Origin: CAYXDO01 sp964463485
GTDB taxonomy: Bacteria > Myxococcota > Kuafuiibacteriia > Kuafuiibacteriales > Kuafuiibacteriaceae
DNA: 37,750 bases
Assembly: GCA_964463485.1 (NCBI GenBank)
Contig: CAYXDO010000104.1
Coordinates: 1 to 37,750, forward strand
Direction of reading: 5' to 3'
In this document: piece by piece, positions 16,630-24,231 of the stretch
How the letters are laid out: every line of letters starts with the position of its first letter
Position numbering within the stretch: position 1 is the first letter of the stretch
Made by a program: the position numbers and the translations under genes
Notes under the pieces: generated by a model
Seen by the model: the letters and a program-made list of their open reading frames with translations, nothing else
Database searches by the model: none
What the model was told of the DNA's origin: nothing

Positions 16630-17117
16630 AGCTCACGCACTTCCTGTTCGCCGGCGCGATCGTCGCTTCCGGTTGCAATTCCGACGACGACAAGAGCGAC
16701 GCGACCGTCACCGACACCGGCAACGCCGATTCGGGCGCAGTGGACTCCGGCGTCCTTCCCGATGCGGGCGTGGTGACTCCGCTCGAAATCGAGGGCCGCT
16801 ACACGGACGGCTTCGGAGGTCATCACGTGTTCACGTCGACGTCCTGGTGGAACGACGGCAGCAGCTACGCGATCACGCAGTACTCGAACGCAGACGACTC
16901 CTTCGTCGCGCAGAACGCGGCCGATCACCCGTTCAACCCGAACAAGTGGAGTCGCGTGGATTGGACCACCGCGGCGAGCGTCCTCTACTACTGCCAGAGC
17001 GCGTACGACGCCGCGGACGAAGCAGCGGCGCTCGCCACCGCGCGGCCGCCAGCGACGGATCCGGCGACCTCGGGGTGCGGCGGAGCGTTCCCGTGGAGCG
17101 CCCTGACGCCGGATTGA
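16626..17117 (+). CDS. Second lipoprotein of the B12-riboswitch operon (163 aa)
   Basis: Not a family I can name. ATG 16626 overlaps the preceding TGA (ATGA), so translation is probably coupled to the first gene and both answer to the riboswitch. The N-terminus MKLTHFLFAGAIVASGC is a clear lipoprotein signal (C17). An Asp/Thr-rich linker (20-50: DDDKSDATVTDTGNADSGAV) is followed by a compact domain of about 110 residues. This domain is rich in aromatic residues (GGHHVFTSTSWWNDGSSYAI, FNPNKWSRVDWTT, LYYCQSAYDAADEAAAL) and has a conserved-looking Cys pair (YYCQ and SGCGG). The two His and many Trp/Tyr residues could make a ligand pocket. This is inference. Confidence 0.85.
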   Translation: MKLTHFLFAGAIVASGCNSDDDKSDATVTDTGNADSGAVDSGVLPDAGVVTPLEIEGRYTDGFGGHHVFTSTSWWNDGSSYAITQYSNADDSFVAQNAADHPFNPNKWSRVDWTTAASVLYYCQSAYDAADEAAALATARPPATDPATSGCGGAFPWSALTPD

Positions 17118-17122
17118 TTGAA

Positions 17123-18556
17123 TCATCGAGCGTGCGGGAGACACGGGTCGTCGCCCTCGATCTCGACGATCGAAGCTGGGCGACGCGTGTTCTCGTCGAC
17201 GACGCCGAACACCATCGGGATGGCGAGGTAGGCGTCTCCGAAGGGCAGCATTCGGTCCACGGTACCGACTCCGTCGGCAAAGGCGTCTTCACACGCGCCG
17301 TACGATTCGAACCACTGGAGCATCGGACCTGAACCTCCCGCGGCGATGAAGCCGTCGCCTAGAGACAGAATGGCTTTAACCGCACCTGGGTTGCTGTGTT
17401 GGATCGCAGCGACGGGCCGACCGGACTCGAAGCTCCAGACGCCTTGTTGATTGGTGCCGACCAGGACCCGCGAGCCCAGCTTGGAGATGTGTGTCGGCGC
17501 GTCGTTCGTCGCCACCGGAAGACTCACGACTCGCGCGGCGGTGTCGCCAGCGCGTTGCCATCGAAGCCCGTTCGGCGTCTCGAAGGCCGCGACGATGCCT
17601 CCGTCAGAGAAGGCCACGCCGACCGAGGGAACCGGACAGCTCCCGTCCGACACCGGGAGAGTGACGAGCGGCGGATCGAACTCGATGCGGCGCCAGAGAT
17701 TTCGTTCGACCTCGTACACGTCGATCGTGCCGGTGTCGCCGACGATCACGAGCTCGTAGCCGGCCGGTCCGACCCGTCCGTCCATGGCGAACTGTCGAGG
17801 ATGCGTGAGCTCGGGAGAGCATTCTTCGAACGCGGGATTCGAACCGAGGACCTCGAACTCGCCTCCGTGGGCGTCACCGGCCAAGACCTTTCCGCTCGCG
17901 TAGACGTACAGTCGTCCGTCGGGACCTTGCTGTGCCGCTAAGAAATCCTGCGCAGACGTGGACGCGGTGATGGTGAGCTCGCGCACCGTCTCGTCCGGAA
18001 GTACCTCGAAGACGTGATTGGAAAATCCGACGAGGATGCGCTCGTCCCTCGTGAGCACGGCGAACGTGGACTCGCGGTCGCGTACGACCAGATCGCTGAG
18101 CGTGCGAGAGCGAAAGCGGTGGCATGGAGTGGGTTCTGTGAAGCTCAAACCAATCGACTGGGACAGCGCAGCCGGCGGTTCGTCGAGCGTCTCCCACGCC
18201 GGATCTTCACCGTCGTGAAGGACCGCGCGATGCACCGTGTCGGGCCCGCGGACGGGCGAAGCTGGCACGATCAGCTGATCGAGGCCGTTGACGCCGAGGC
18301 CGAGGTCTTCGAGGTCGGGGCACCGCCAGCCGAGAGAGAAGAGCTCTCGACCTTCCGGCTGAGAGAGCCCGACGCGAAAGTGAAGGCGCGAGTCCCCTGG
18401 AGCGCCGGCGCGGGCCAGCGCGGTTCGGTCGCTAGGCACCAACACGACGACGGTTCGGATCGAAGGGTCGAAAGTCGGATCGTCGACGACGAACGGCGCA
18501 GGAGCGCAATGAGTCACGAGGAGCGCAAGCAGTGCTCCACACGCGCGGCCCGCCAT
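17123..18556 (-). CDS. Putative beta-propeller lipoprotein (477 aa)
   Basis: Function unknown. The N-terminus MAGRACGALLALLVTHC looks like a lipoprotein signal, though the lipobox VTHC is weak. The body contains recurring 40-50 residue units with patterns such as RILVGFSNHVFEVLP, GRLYVYASGKVLAGDA, YELVIVGDTGTIDVYEV, RVLVGTNQQGVWSFE and GFIAAGGSGPMLQWFE. These are typical of beta-propeller blades, and eight Cys lie at blade edges. It is convergent with the B12-regulated pair (5-bp gap) and lacks the riboswitch. Any link to that operon is therefore unsupported. Divergent from the next lipoprotein with 48 bp between. Confidence 0.75.
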   Translation of the reverse strand: MAGRACGALLALLVTHCAPAPFVVDDPTFDPSIRTVVVLVPSDRTALARAGAPGDSRLHFRVGLSQPEGRELFSLGWRCPDLEDLGLGVNGLDQLIVPASPVRGPDTVHRAVLHDGEDPAWETLDEPPAALSQSIGLSFTEPTPCHRFRSRTLSDLVVRDRESTFAVLTRDERILVGFSNHVFEVLPDETVRELTITASTSAQDFLAAQQGPDGRLYVYASGKVLAGDAHGGEFEVLGSNPAFEECSPELTHPRQFAMDGRVGPAGYELVIVGDTGTIDVYEVERNLWRRIEFDPPLVTLPVSDGSCPVPSVGVAFSDGGIVAAFETPNGLRWQRAGDTAARVVSLPVATNDAPTHISKLGSRVLVGTNQQGVWSFESGRPVAAIQHSNPGAVKAILSLGDGFIAAGGSGPMLQWFESYGACEDAFADGVGTVDRMLPFGDAYLAIPMVFGVVDENTRRPASIVEIEGDDPCLPHAR

Positions 18557-18604
18557 CGTTCGCTATCCTAGCGGCTCGGCGCGAATTGCGGTAACGCACG
18601 CGCC

Positions 18605-20020
18605 ATGCTCGAAAGAAGGATCGCCTCTTTGATCCTCGTGCCCGTGCTCGTTGCGTGCCCTCAGCCACCGCCGCCCAAGAAGGCACCCGACACGCCGTTT
18701 CTGCAGACCCTTGACGCGTTGAAGTCGCCCGCGGATCCGCTCCGCGACTCGAGGCTGGCGCAGATTTTGACGCCGGTGTGCGGGCCCGACGCCAATGAAA
18801 GGACGAAATTCGTCCAGGACATCAAGGCATCCGTCGACGCACAGCTGGCCAAAAACCAGGACGCAATCGCCGTGGTGGAGCACATCGGGTTGCGCTGCAA
18901 AGCCAAGGAGTCGGGGCTCGACCTCTTCAAAAAAGCGAAGCCCGTATTGGGCTCCCCGGCACGCATCGACCTCGCGCTCGCACGCTTGGCCGCCAGCAGC
19001 GGCGACCTCGCCCTCGCGATGGCTTCAGCGGAAGCGGCCAAGGCGGCCGGCTCCGTGGGCGCCGTGGCTCTGCTCGCGCAGCTCGAGTCTGAGGAGGCCC
19101 GCAAGAGCAACCAGGGTTGGGTCCCGGGCATGCTCGACAAGGCGATCAAGACAGCGAGCGTTACCGGGCCGCAACCGACCGACCCCGCGGACCTCGCGGC
19201 GATCGTGTCCGTGCGCGCTCACCTGCTGGTCGAGAAGTCGATTTGGGAGGCTCCGCCGGCCGCCGAACCCGCGCGAGCCGAAGCGCTCGGGCTCTTTCGG
19301 CGCCTCGCAGAGCCGCCGTTCCCCAACTTGATGCGGGAGCGCGCCGTGGATTTCGTGTGCTTCAATCAGACCTCTGCGGAAGAGGCAGCCGCGTCCTATC
19401 CGGCCTGCGCCCGCGCTGCCGCGGAGTGGAAGATCCTCGGCGCCGCTACGACCGCAAAGACACCCACGGACGACAACTTCGACCTCACTCGATTGAAGTC
19501 GCTGCAAGACCTCGCCGCCAAGCTCCCGAAGAAGAACGACGTCGTGTTGCTCGTCGCGCGCGGCTCGGAAGGCGACCTGTTGCACTGGACGATCCCGCTC
19601 TCGAGGGTGCTTCGAAAGATGCCAGGCACCAAAGTCGTCGTGGCGCTCGGTGCCGACAGCGCTCGAGCCAACTCCCTCGTCTCTCGGGCGCTCGACCTCG
19701 CCAAAGTGAAGCCAGCGGAAACGTTTGACCTCCAAGCAAATGGGCCGCAGGCCACCTCGTGCCTCGCCGCCCTGCTGGCCGGAAAGCCGAAGCCCGCAGC
19801 CTGCCCGTTCGACGAGGCGACCTCGAAACGACTCGCCAAGGTCGGCAAAGCCAAGCTGGCGGTGCTGGTCGGCAAGAGCCTCGACGCGGACCTTCAGGAC
19901 ATCAAGACGGCCGAGATCCCAACCGCCATGCTCTCGTTCCGCGAGACGAGCGTCGCGAGCGGCCCAGATACATGGCTCAAGAGCCTCTCCGACACGTTCG
20001 TGATCGCTCCCCGCGACTGA
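18605..20020 (+). CDS. Hypothetical lipoprotein with helical repeats (471 aa)
   Basis: Not recognised. MLERRIASLILVPVLVAC is a lipoprotein signal with lipobox LVAC (C18), followed by a Pro/Lys linker (PQPPPPKKAP). Residues about 90-230 are helical and Ala-rich (ARIDLALARLAASSGDLALAMASAEAAKAAG), like TPR-type repeats. The C-terminal part (about 310-470) alternates strands and helices (NDVVLLVARGSEGDLLHW, TKVVVALGADSA, KAKLAVLVGKSLDADLQD) and resembles a Rossmann-like domain. No catalytic motif was seen. The start gives a clean signal peptide. The following gene begins one base after its TGA, so the two form an operon. Confidence 0.8.
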   Translation: MLERRIASLILVPVLVACPQPPPPKKAPDTPFLQTLDALKSPADPLRDSRLAQILTPVCGPDANERTKFVQDIKASVDAQLAKNQDAIAVVEHIGLRCKAKESGLDLFKKAKPVLGSPARIDLALARLAASSGDLALAMASAEAAKAAGSVGAVALLAQLESEEARKSNQGWVPGMLDKAIKTASVTGPQPTDPADLAAIVSVRAHLLVEKSIWEAPPAAEPARAEALGLFRRLAEPPFPNLMRERAVDFVCFNQTSAEEAAASYPACARAAAEWKILGAATTAKTPTDDNFDLTRLKSLQDLAAKLPKKNDVVLLVARGSEGDLLHWTIPLSRVLRKMPGTKVVVALGADSARANSLVSRALDLAKVKPAETFDLQANGPQATSCLAALLAGKPKPAACPFDEATSKRLAKVGKAKLAVLVGKSLDADLQDIKTAEIPTAMLSFRETSVASGPDTWLKSLSDTFVIAPRD

Positions 20021-20021
20021 C

Positions 20022-20477
20022 TTGTCTTATCCCCTCCTCAAGCTCTTCCACCTCGTCTCGGCGATTCTGTGGATCGGGCCCGCGCTCGGTGCCTACGCGT
20101 TCTTGGTCGCCGCGCACCGCGATCCCACGATGGCCGATCGCCTCGAGTGGATCGAGACCACGTGCGAGCGCGTCCTGCGCGTGGAGCACGTCGCTTTCAT
20201 AGGTCTCGTGATCAGCGGCTTCTTGCTGATGGCGATCGGTGGCTGGAGCGCCGAGTCTCCGTGGCTCTTCAAGAAGCTGCTGCTTTTTGTGTTCGTGTTC
20301 GCGTTCGAAGGGTTCGATGTTTGGGTCTCCCACGTGGCCTTGCCTCGCGCGCTTTCCAAGGACTCGGAGGCGCGCGCCCGCGCCGATGCGCTGCGCCTCG
20401 TGGTCGCCAAAGCCGGAGTCGTGGTGGGCGGACTTCTGGTGCCGGCGATTCTGTGGTTGGCGGTCGTGAAGAGTTAG
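20022..20477 (+). CDS. Small integral membrane protein, DUF2269/CopD-like
   Basis: 151-residue inner-membrane protein with four hydrophobic segments (about 5-27, 55-75, 85-105, 128-148). The N-terminal LLKLFHLVSAILWIGPALGAYAF pattern, with a His in the first helix, is typical of DUF2269/CopD-like membrane proteins. Several of these bind haem or copper, but no function is assigned here. The start is TTG 20022, one base after the preceding stop; no ATG is available in this region. The last four nt overlap the convergent AlkP-domain gene. Confidence 0.78.
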   Translation: MSYPLLKLFHLVSAILWIGPALGAYAFLVAAHRDPTMADRLEWIETTCERVLRVEHVAFIGLVISGFLLMAIGGWSAESPWLFKKLLLFVFVFAFEGFDVWVSHVALPRALSKDSEARARADALRLVVAKAGVVVGGLLVPAILWLAVVKS

Positions 20478-22783
20478 GGATGTGCCGCGGGACCCGGACC
20501 CGCACCCGGACTCGCACCCGGCCCGCCACGGACGTCTTGGGCCCACGCTTCATGGCCCGTCGACGGCCAGTCCGTTCTGTCTACTCCGAACAGGTACGCG
20601 ATCGCTCGTGGCAGCCCCCGCCACTCCGGGCTCCCTTCGAGACGCCCGGGCGGGAGGCCGGCGCCTTTGGCGAAGAAGAGCGCGGCAGGGTCGTGCTCCA
20701 TCGACGTCGCGATCCCGTGATCGGAGGTCACGATCAGCAGATCATCTTCATCCAGCGCGCGATCGACCTCGGTCAGCCGCTCGTCGAGATATCGATACAG
20801 CTCTAACAACGGAGCTTGCCCGTCGTCTTGTCTGTCCTTCATCAGCTCGGCGAGCCCGCCGTGAGTCGCCAGATCGAGCGGCTCGATGCGCAACAAGAGG
20901 AGATCGATCTTCCGTTCGCGCGCGATCCGGACCGCCGCGTCCATCTCTGCCGCAATGGTTCGAGCGTGACCGCCGATGTTGTCGAGCCCCGCGATCGACG
21001 GGTGTGCGGTGGACTCATCGGAGGTCAGCGACCTCGCCGTCGAGCCGACCTCGAGCTCGCCGAGCTGCCCTTTGGGCCCGAACGTTTGGGCCTGCCGGCC
21101 GGCTCGAATCGCGCCGTGAGAGAAGAGCATGTTCGCCGTGACGAAAGGTCCACTCCCGATCGCTTCGAACAGGCTGTCACGCTCGGGGAGGACGAGGCTC
21201 AGCGACTCGAACGGATTCTTTCCGATCGACGACAACCCCGCGAGCTCGACGCCCATCCGGTGAATCAACGAGAGCGCCCCGACCTCGGCCTGCTTCGTCG
21301 GATACACGAACGTATCGAGCGCGGCCGCGGTGAAGGCCGGCCGGCTGTCGAGCACTCCGTAGCGCGAGGTCGTGAGCAGATGCCGAAAGAACGGGAGCTC
21401 CCCCCGCGCCAGCAGGTAGCGCAAGAGTCTCCAATCTCCGCAGTCCAAGATCAGGTTCAACACGCGACGACGCCCGTCGGGTGCAGCGCGGACCACCGCG
21501 AGCTCTGGGGCTACTGCGAGAGGCGGTCGAAGCACGGGTCGAATTTCCACAGAGCTACCCGAGGCCGGCACCCAATGACTTCCTGACGCGCGCGTTCCCG
21601 ACTCGTCCGCGACCACCCACCGCACGGGTCGAGCCGACTCTGCGCGTTCGATCCGAAGCCGAGCCTCGGGCTTCGTCAGGTGGCGCTCGAGCTCCGCGTC
21701 CGGCGCGCTCCCCTCCGTCGTCACCCACAGCGTCGCTGGCGAGGGCACGAAGAAGTCGAGCGATCCTCTCTTCGACTGCGAGACGTCACGCCGAACCAAC
21801 ATCTCGCGCGTGATGCCGGGGACCTCGAATCGCTCCGAGACTTTCGAATAGAGGCTCAGCGCTTCGTCGCGTCGATCGAGGTTGACGAGCCAACCGATCA
21901 GCCTCGCGTACAAAGTCGGAAGATCCTTCGACGCCGCGGATTGAGGCTCCGCCTCGGCCATCGCGATCGCACGTTCGAGCGCGTCGACCTGCGTCTCTGC
22001 CTCGACGACGCCGGTCGTGCTCAAGAGCAACGCGAGGGCCGTCGCCACCTTCACGCGCTCTCCACCTCGTCGCTTCCACTCCTCGAACAACGCGATCGCC
22101 TCGTCGACGCGGCCTCGATCGCAGAGCAGCCTGCCGCGCGTCTGTGCCCAAACCTCGATGAGGCTCAGGTCGCTGGGCGGCGACGCACCTGAGATCTCGA
22201 GCCCGCGATCAGCGTCCCCTCGCTTGCCGAATCGACCCGCGAGCCAAAGGCGCGCCTTGGTCGCCGCCTCATCGCCGGTCGCGAGTCGCCGGGCCACGTC
22301 GTCGAGGACACGAGCCTCGTCCTCGGCCAAGCTTCGCGTCCCGACCTCGACGATCGCGACCTCCGGGTCGAAAGGCCGCGCGCGTCCTGCTGCCTTGGCG
22401 AGCTCGGCCGCTTCGGCGATCCGGCCGCGTTCTCGCAGCCCGACGATCGTCAACACGGACACGTTCTTCGAAGGTGACCACCGCTCGCGCGCCGAGAGCC
22501 AGGCGGGGCCGACGACGTCCGCGCACTCCGAAGCTCGTCCGAGCCCGGCGAGGCCGACGCAACGGCACTCGCCCGCGACTCGACCGTCGTCGCTCGCGCC
22601 CCAAAAGCCCTCGCTGAGCTCCACCGCGCGCGCGTGCTCGCCCTTGATCGCGGCCGCACACGCGGACTGAATCACGCGTCGCTTGCTGCGAAGAACGGCG
22701 ATGCGGCCAATCGCGACGACGATCACCAGCAGCAACGTCGCGATCACGAACCACGTGCCGCTCCTGCGCCAAACCGGCAACAT
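20474..22783 (-). CDS. Membrane-anchored TPR-like protein with C-terminal alkaline-phosphatase-superfamily domain
   Basis: 769 residues. A transmembrane anchor lies near the N-terminus (WFVIATLLLVIVVAIGRIAVL, 11-31), so most of the protein is likely periplasmic. Residues about 40-330 are helical repeats of TPR type. A beta-rich linker (about 340-435) leads to an AlkP-superfamily phosphodiesterase/phosphomutase domain. This begins with NLILDCGDW (metal Asp D447) and ends with LLIVTSDHGI (D688, H689) and EHDPAALFF. The usual Thr/Ser nucleophile is not certain; SRPAFTAAALD is the likely segment. The C-terminus is Gly/Pro-rich, encoded by imperfect CCCGGA/CCCGCA repeats at 20488-20526. Start ATG 22783; the longer frame runs through the N gap. 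Its promoter may be lost in the gap. Confidence 0.85.
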   Translation of the reverse strand: MLPVWRRSGTWFVIATLLLVIVVAIGRIAVLRSKRRVIQSACAAAIKGEHARAVELSEGFWGASDDGRVAGECRCVGLAGLGRASECADVVGPAWLSARERWSPSKNVSVLTIVGLRERGRIAEAAELAKAAGRARPFDPEVAIVEVGTRSLAEDEARVLDDVARRLATGDEAATKARLWLAGRFGKRGDADRGLEISGASPPSDLSLIEVWAQTRGRLLCDRGRVDEAIALFEEWKRRGGERVKVATALALLLSTTGVVEAETQVDALERAIAMAEAEPQSAASKDLPTLYARLIGWLVNLDRRDEALSLYSKVSERFEVPGITREMLVRRDVSQSKRGSLDFFVPSPATLWVTTEGSAPDAELERHLTKPEARLRIERAESARPVRWVVADESGTRASGSHWVPASGSSVEIRPVLRPPLAVAPELAVVRAAPDGRRRVLNLILDCGDWRLLRYLLARGELPFFRHLLTTSRYGVLDSRPAFTAAALDTFVYPTKQAEVGALSLIHRMGVELAGLSSIGKNPFESLSLVLPERDSLFEAIGSGPFVTANMLFSHGAIRAGRQAQTFGPKGQLGELEVGSTARSLTSDESTAHPSIAGLDNIGGHARTIAAEMDAAVRIARERKIDLLLLRIEPLDLATHGGLAELMKDRQDDGQAPLLELYRYLDERLTEVDRALDEDDLLIVTSDHGIATSMEHDPAALFFAKGAGLPPGRLEGSPEWRGLPRAIAYLFGVDRTDWPSTGHEAWAQDVRGGPGASPGAGPGPAAHP

Positions 22784-22821
22784 TGCCTCGATTGTAGTGC
22801 CCGATTCGAGATCACGGTGAG

Positions 22822-22921
22822 NNNNNNNNNNNNNNNNNNNNNNNNNNNNNNNNNNNNNNNNNNNNNNNNNNNNNNNNNNNNNNNNNNNNNNNNNNNNNNN
22901 NNNNNNNNNNNNNNNNNNNNN
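22822..22921. other. Assembly gap (100 N)
   Basis: Exactly 100 N, a standard placeholder, so true length is unknown. It separates the dnaJ-like gene (upstream on the minus strand) from the AlkP-domain gene. Open frames crossing it are artefacts. Confidence 1.
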
Positions 22922-22941
22922 GGATCGGGCACGTGCCCAGC

Positions 22942-23811
22942 CTAGAACAGTCTCGTTCCCGTCGCCGCGCCGCTCGGATCCCACGGCCGCGGCGAGCGAT
23001 CGTCCTCGCCATCGAGCGCCTCCAGCGCCCCGCGCACGCTGCCTTTGCGGAGGTCCGGCAACACGAGGTCCACCACGCAGAACTGGTCTCCGCGCCCCGA
23101 CACCCCTTTGTTGCGAAGGCGAAGGCGATGACCGGGTCTCGTTCCCGCAGGCACGACCAACTCCACCAACCCGTCGACCGTGGGCACCACGACGTCCGCT
23201 CCGAGGGTCAGCTCGGCGATGGTCAGCGGCAGATCGAGGATCACGTGGTCGTCTTCTCTCCGTAAGAATTCGTGATGACCGACCTCGGCCCTGAAGATCG
23301 TGCCTTCGATCCGCAGGAGCTCTCCGTCGCTCAGACCGGCAGGAAGGCTCACCTTCATTCGCGAAACGGGTCGTCCGTCGCGCTCGACTTCGAGGAAGTG
23401 CTCGCCCCCTTTGACCGCCGCTTCGAAAGGCACCCTCACGATCCCCTCCGAGCGACCCCGCGCTTCCTTCGACGCCGTCGGACGTCGCGTGGGCCTGCGC
23501 GCCTCGTATTCGCGTCGCTTCGTCTTCAAGACCTCTTCGAAGACCTCCTTGAGATCTTCACGACGACGCTCGCCCTCCGTTCGAGCTTCCGAGGCCCGTC
23601 TTTGAGGCCCCCGTGATTCGGCCCGGCCCGCTCGCAGCGAACGCGCTCGCTGATACGCTTCGCGGATCTTTCGAAACTTGGCCGCCGCGTCCGGATCGTC
23701 CGGCCGAACGTCAGGGTGGAGCGCCTTGGCGAGGCGCTTGTAGGCCGCGCGGATCTCTTCCTCGCTCGCGTCGCGCGAGACTCCGAGCGTCGCGAACGGG
23801 TCGTCCGTCAT
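22942..23811 (-). CDS. DnaJ-like cochaperone (J domain plus substrate-binding C-terminal domains, no zinc finger)
   Basis: Stimulates DnaK ATPase and delivers clients (cytosol). The 289-residue protein opens with a J domain (5-62) including HPD at 32-34 (KALHPDVRPDD). A basic Arg/Glu-rich linker spans about 63-118. The C-terminal domains follow (VRVPFEAAVKGGEHFLEV, VSLPAGLSDGELLRIEG, DLPLTIAELTLGADVVVPTVDG, LRLRNKGVSGRGDQFCVVDLVLP). There is no CxxCxGxG zinc finger, so it is of the CbpA (type B) sort. It begins 3 nt before the ihfA stop region and is probably cotranscribed with pheS-pheT-ihfA. Confidence 0.92.
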   Translation of the reverse strand: MTDDPFATLGVSRDASEEEIRAAYKRLAKALHPDVRPDDPDAAAKFRKIREAYQRARSLRAGRAESRGPQRRASEARTEGERRREDLKEVFEEVLKTKRREYEARRPTRRPTASKEARGRSEGIVRVPFEAAVKGGEHFLEVERDGRPVSRMKVSLPAGLSDGELLRIEGTIFRAEVGHHEFLRREDDHVILDLPLTIAELTLGADVVVPTVDGLVELVVPAGTRPGHRLRLRNKGVSGRGDQFCVVDLVLPDLRKGSVRGALEALDGEDDRSPRPWDPSGAATGTRLF

Positions 23812-23814
23812 CCG

Positions 23815-24141
23815 CTAGCTGTTGAGCACGTCCTTCAAGACCTGGCTGGCCTTGAACTGGAGCACCCTGCGCGCGGAGATTTCGATGTCCTTACCGGTCT
23901 GTGGGTTACGCCCCACCCTCGCGCGCTTGTCACGAACGAGGAAGTTTCCGAAGCCCGAAATTTTCACGGCTTCTCCGCGCGCGAGCGTCTCTTTGATCGA
24001 CTCGAAGAGCAGCTCGATCACTTCCGCAGAGTCGCGACGCGAGAGCCCAACCTTCGAGTAGATCGTCTCGACGAACTCGGCCTTCGTCAGCGTTCGGCCC
24101 GCAATATCAGAGGAAAAATTGGTGGGGGTTCCGTCTGCCAT
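23815..24141 (-). CDS. ihfA: Integration host factor alpha subunit / HU-family DNA-bending protein
   Basis: Nucleoid protein that bends DNA as a dimer. The 108-residue product has LTKAEFVETIYSKVGLSRRDSAEVI and KISGFGNFLVRDKRARVGRNPQTG. The RNPQTG arm carries the Pro that inserts into the DNA minor groove. A 15-residue extension precedes the HU core (MADGTPTNFSSDIAG). I chose ATG 24141. An open frame from 24183 would add 14 residues without improving the match. The position directly after pheT is the classic pheS-pheT-ihfA order, which supports the IHF-alpha call over plain HU. Confidence 0.93.
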   Translation of the reverse strand: MADGTPTNFSSDIAGRTLTKAEFVETIYSKVGLSRRDSAEVIELLFESIKETLARGEAVKISGFGNFLVRDKRARVGRNPQTGKDIEISARRVLQFKASQVLKDVLNS

Positions 24142-24231
24142 GGCCGAAGGACTGTGCCAAAGGTCGGCGTGGTACGCAACCAACCCCCCGGGATGCCTGA
24201 AACTTCCGGTCAGCCTTTTTGCACTTCGGCC

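Noticed and set aside
17123..18556. BtuG-like B12-binding propeller beside the riboswitch operon
   Set aside because: It is propeller-like and a lipoprotein, but on the opposite strand without riboswitch control. Proximity alone does not support the link.
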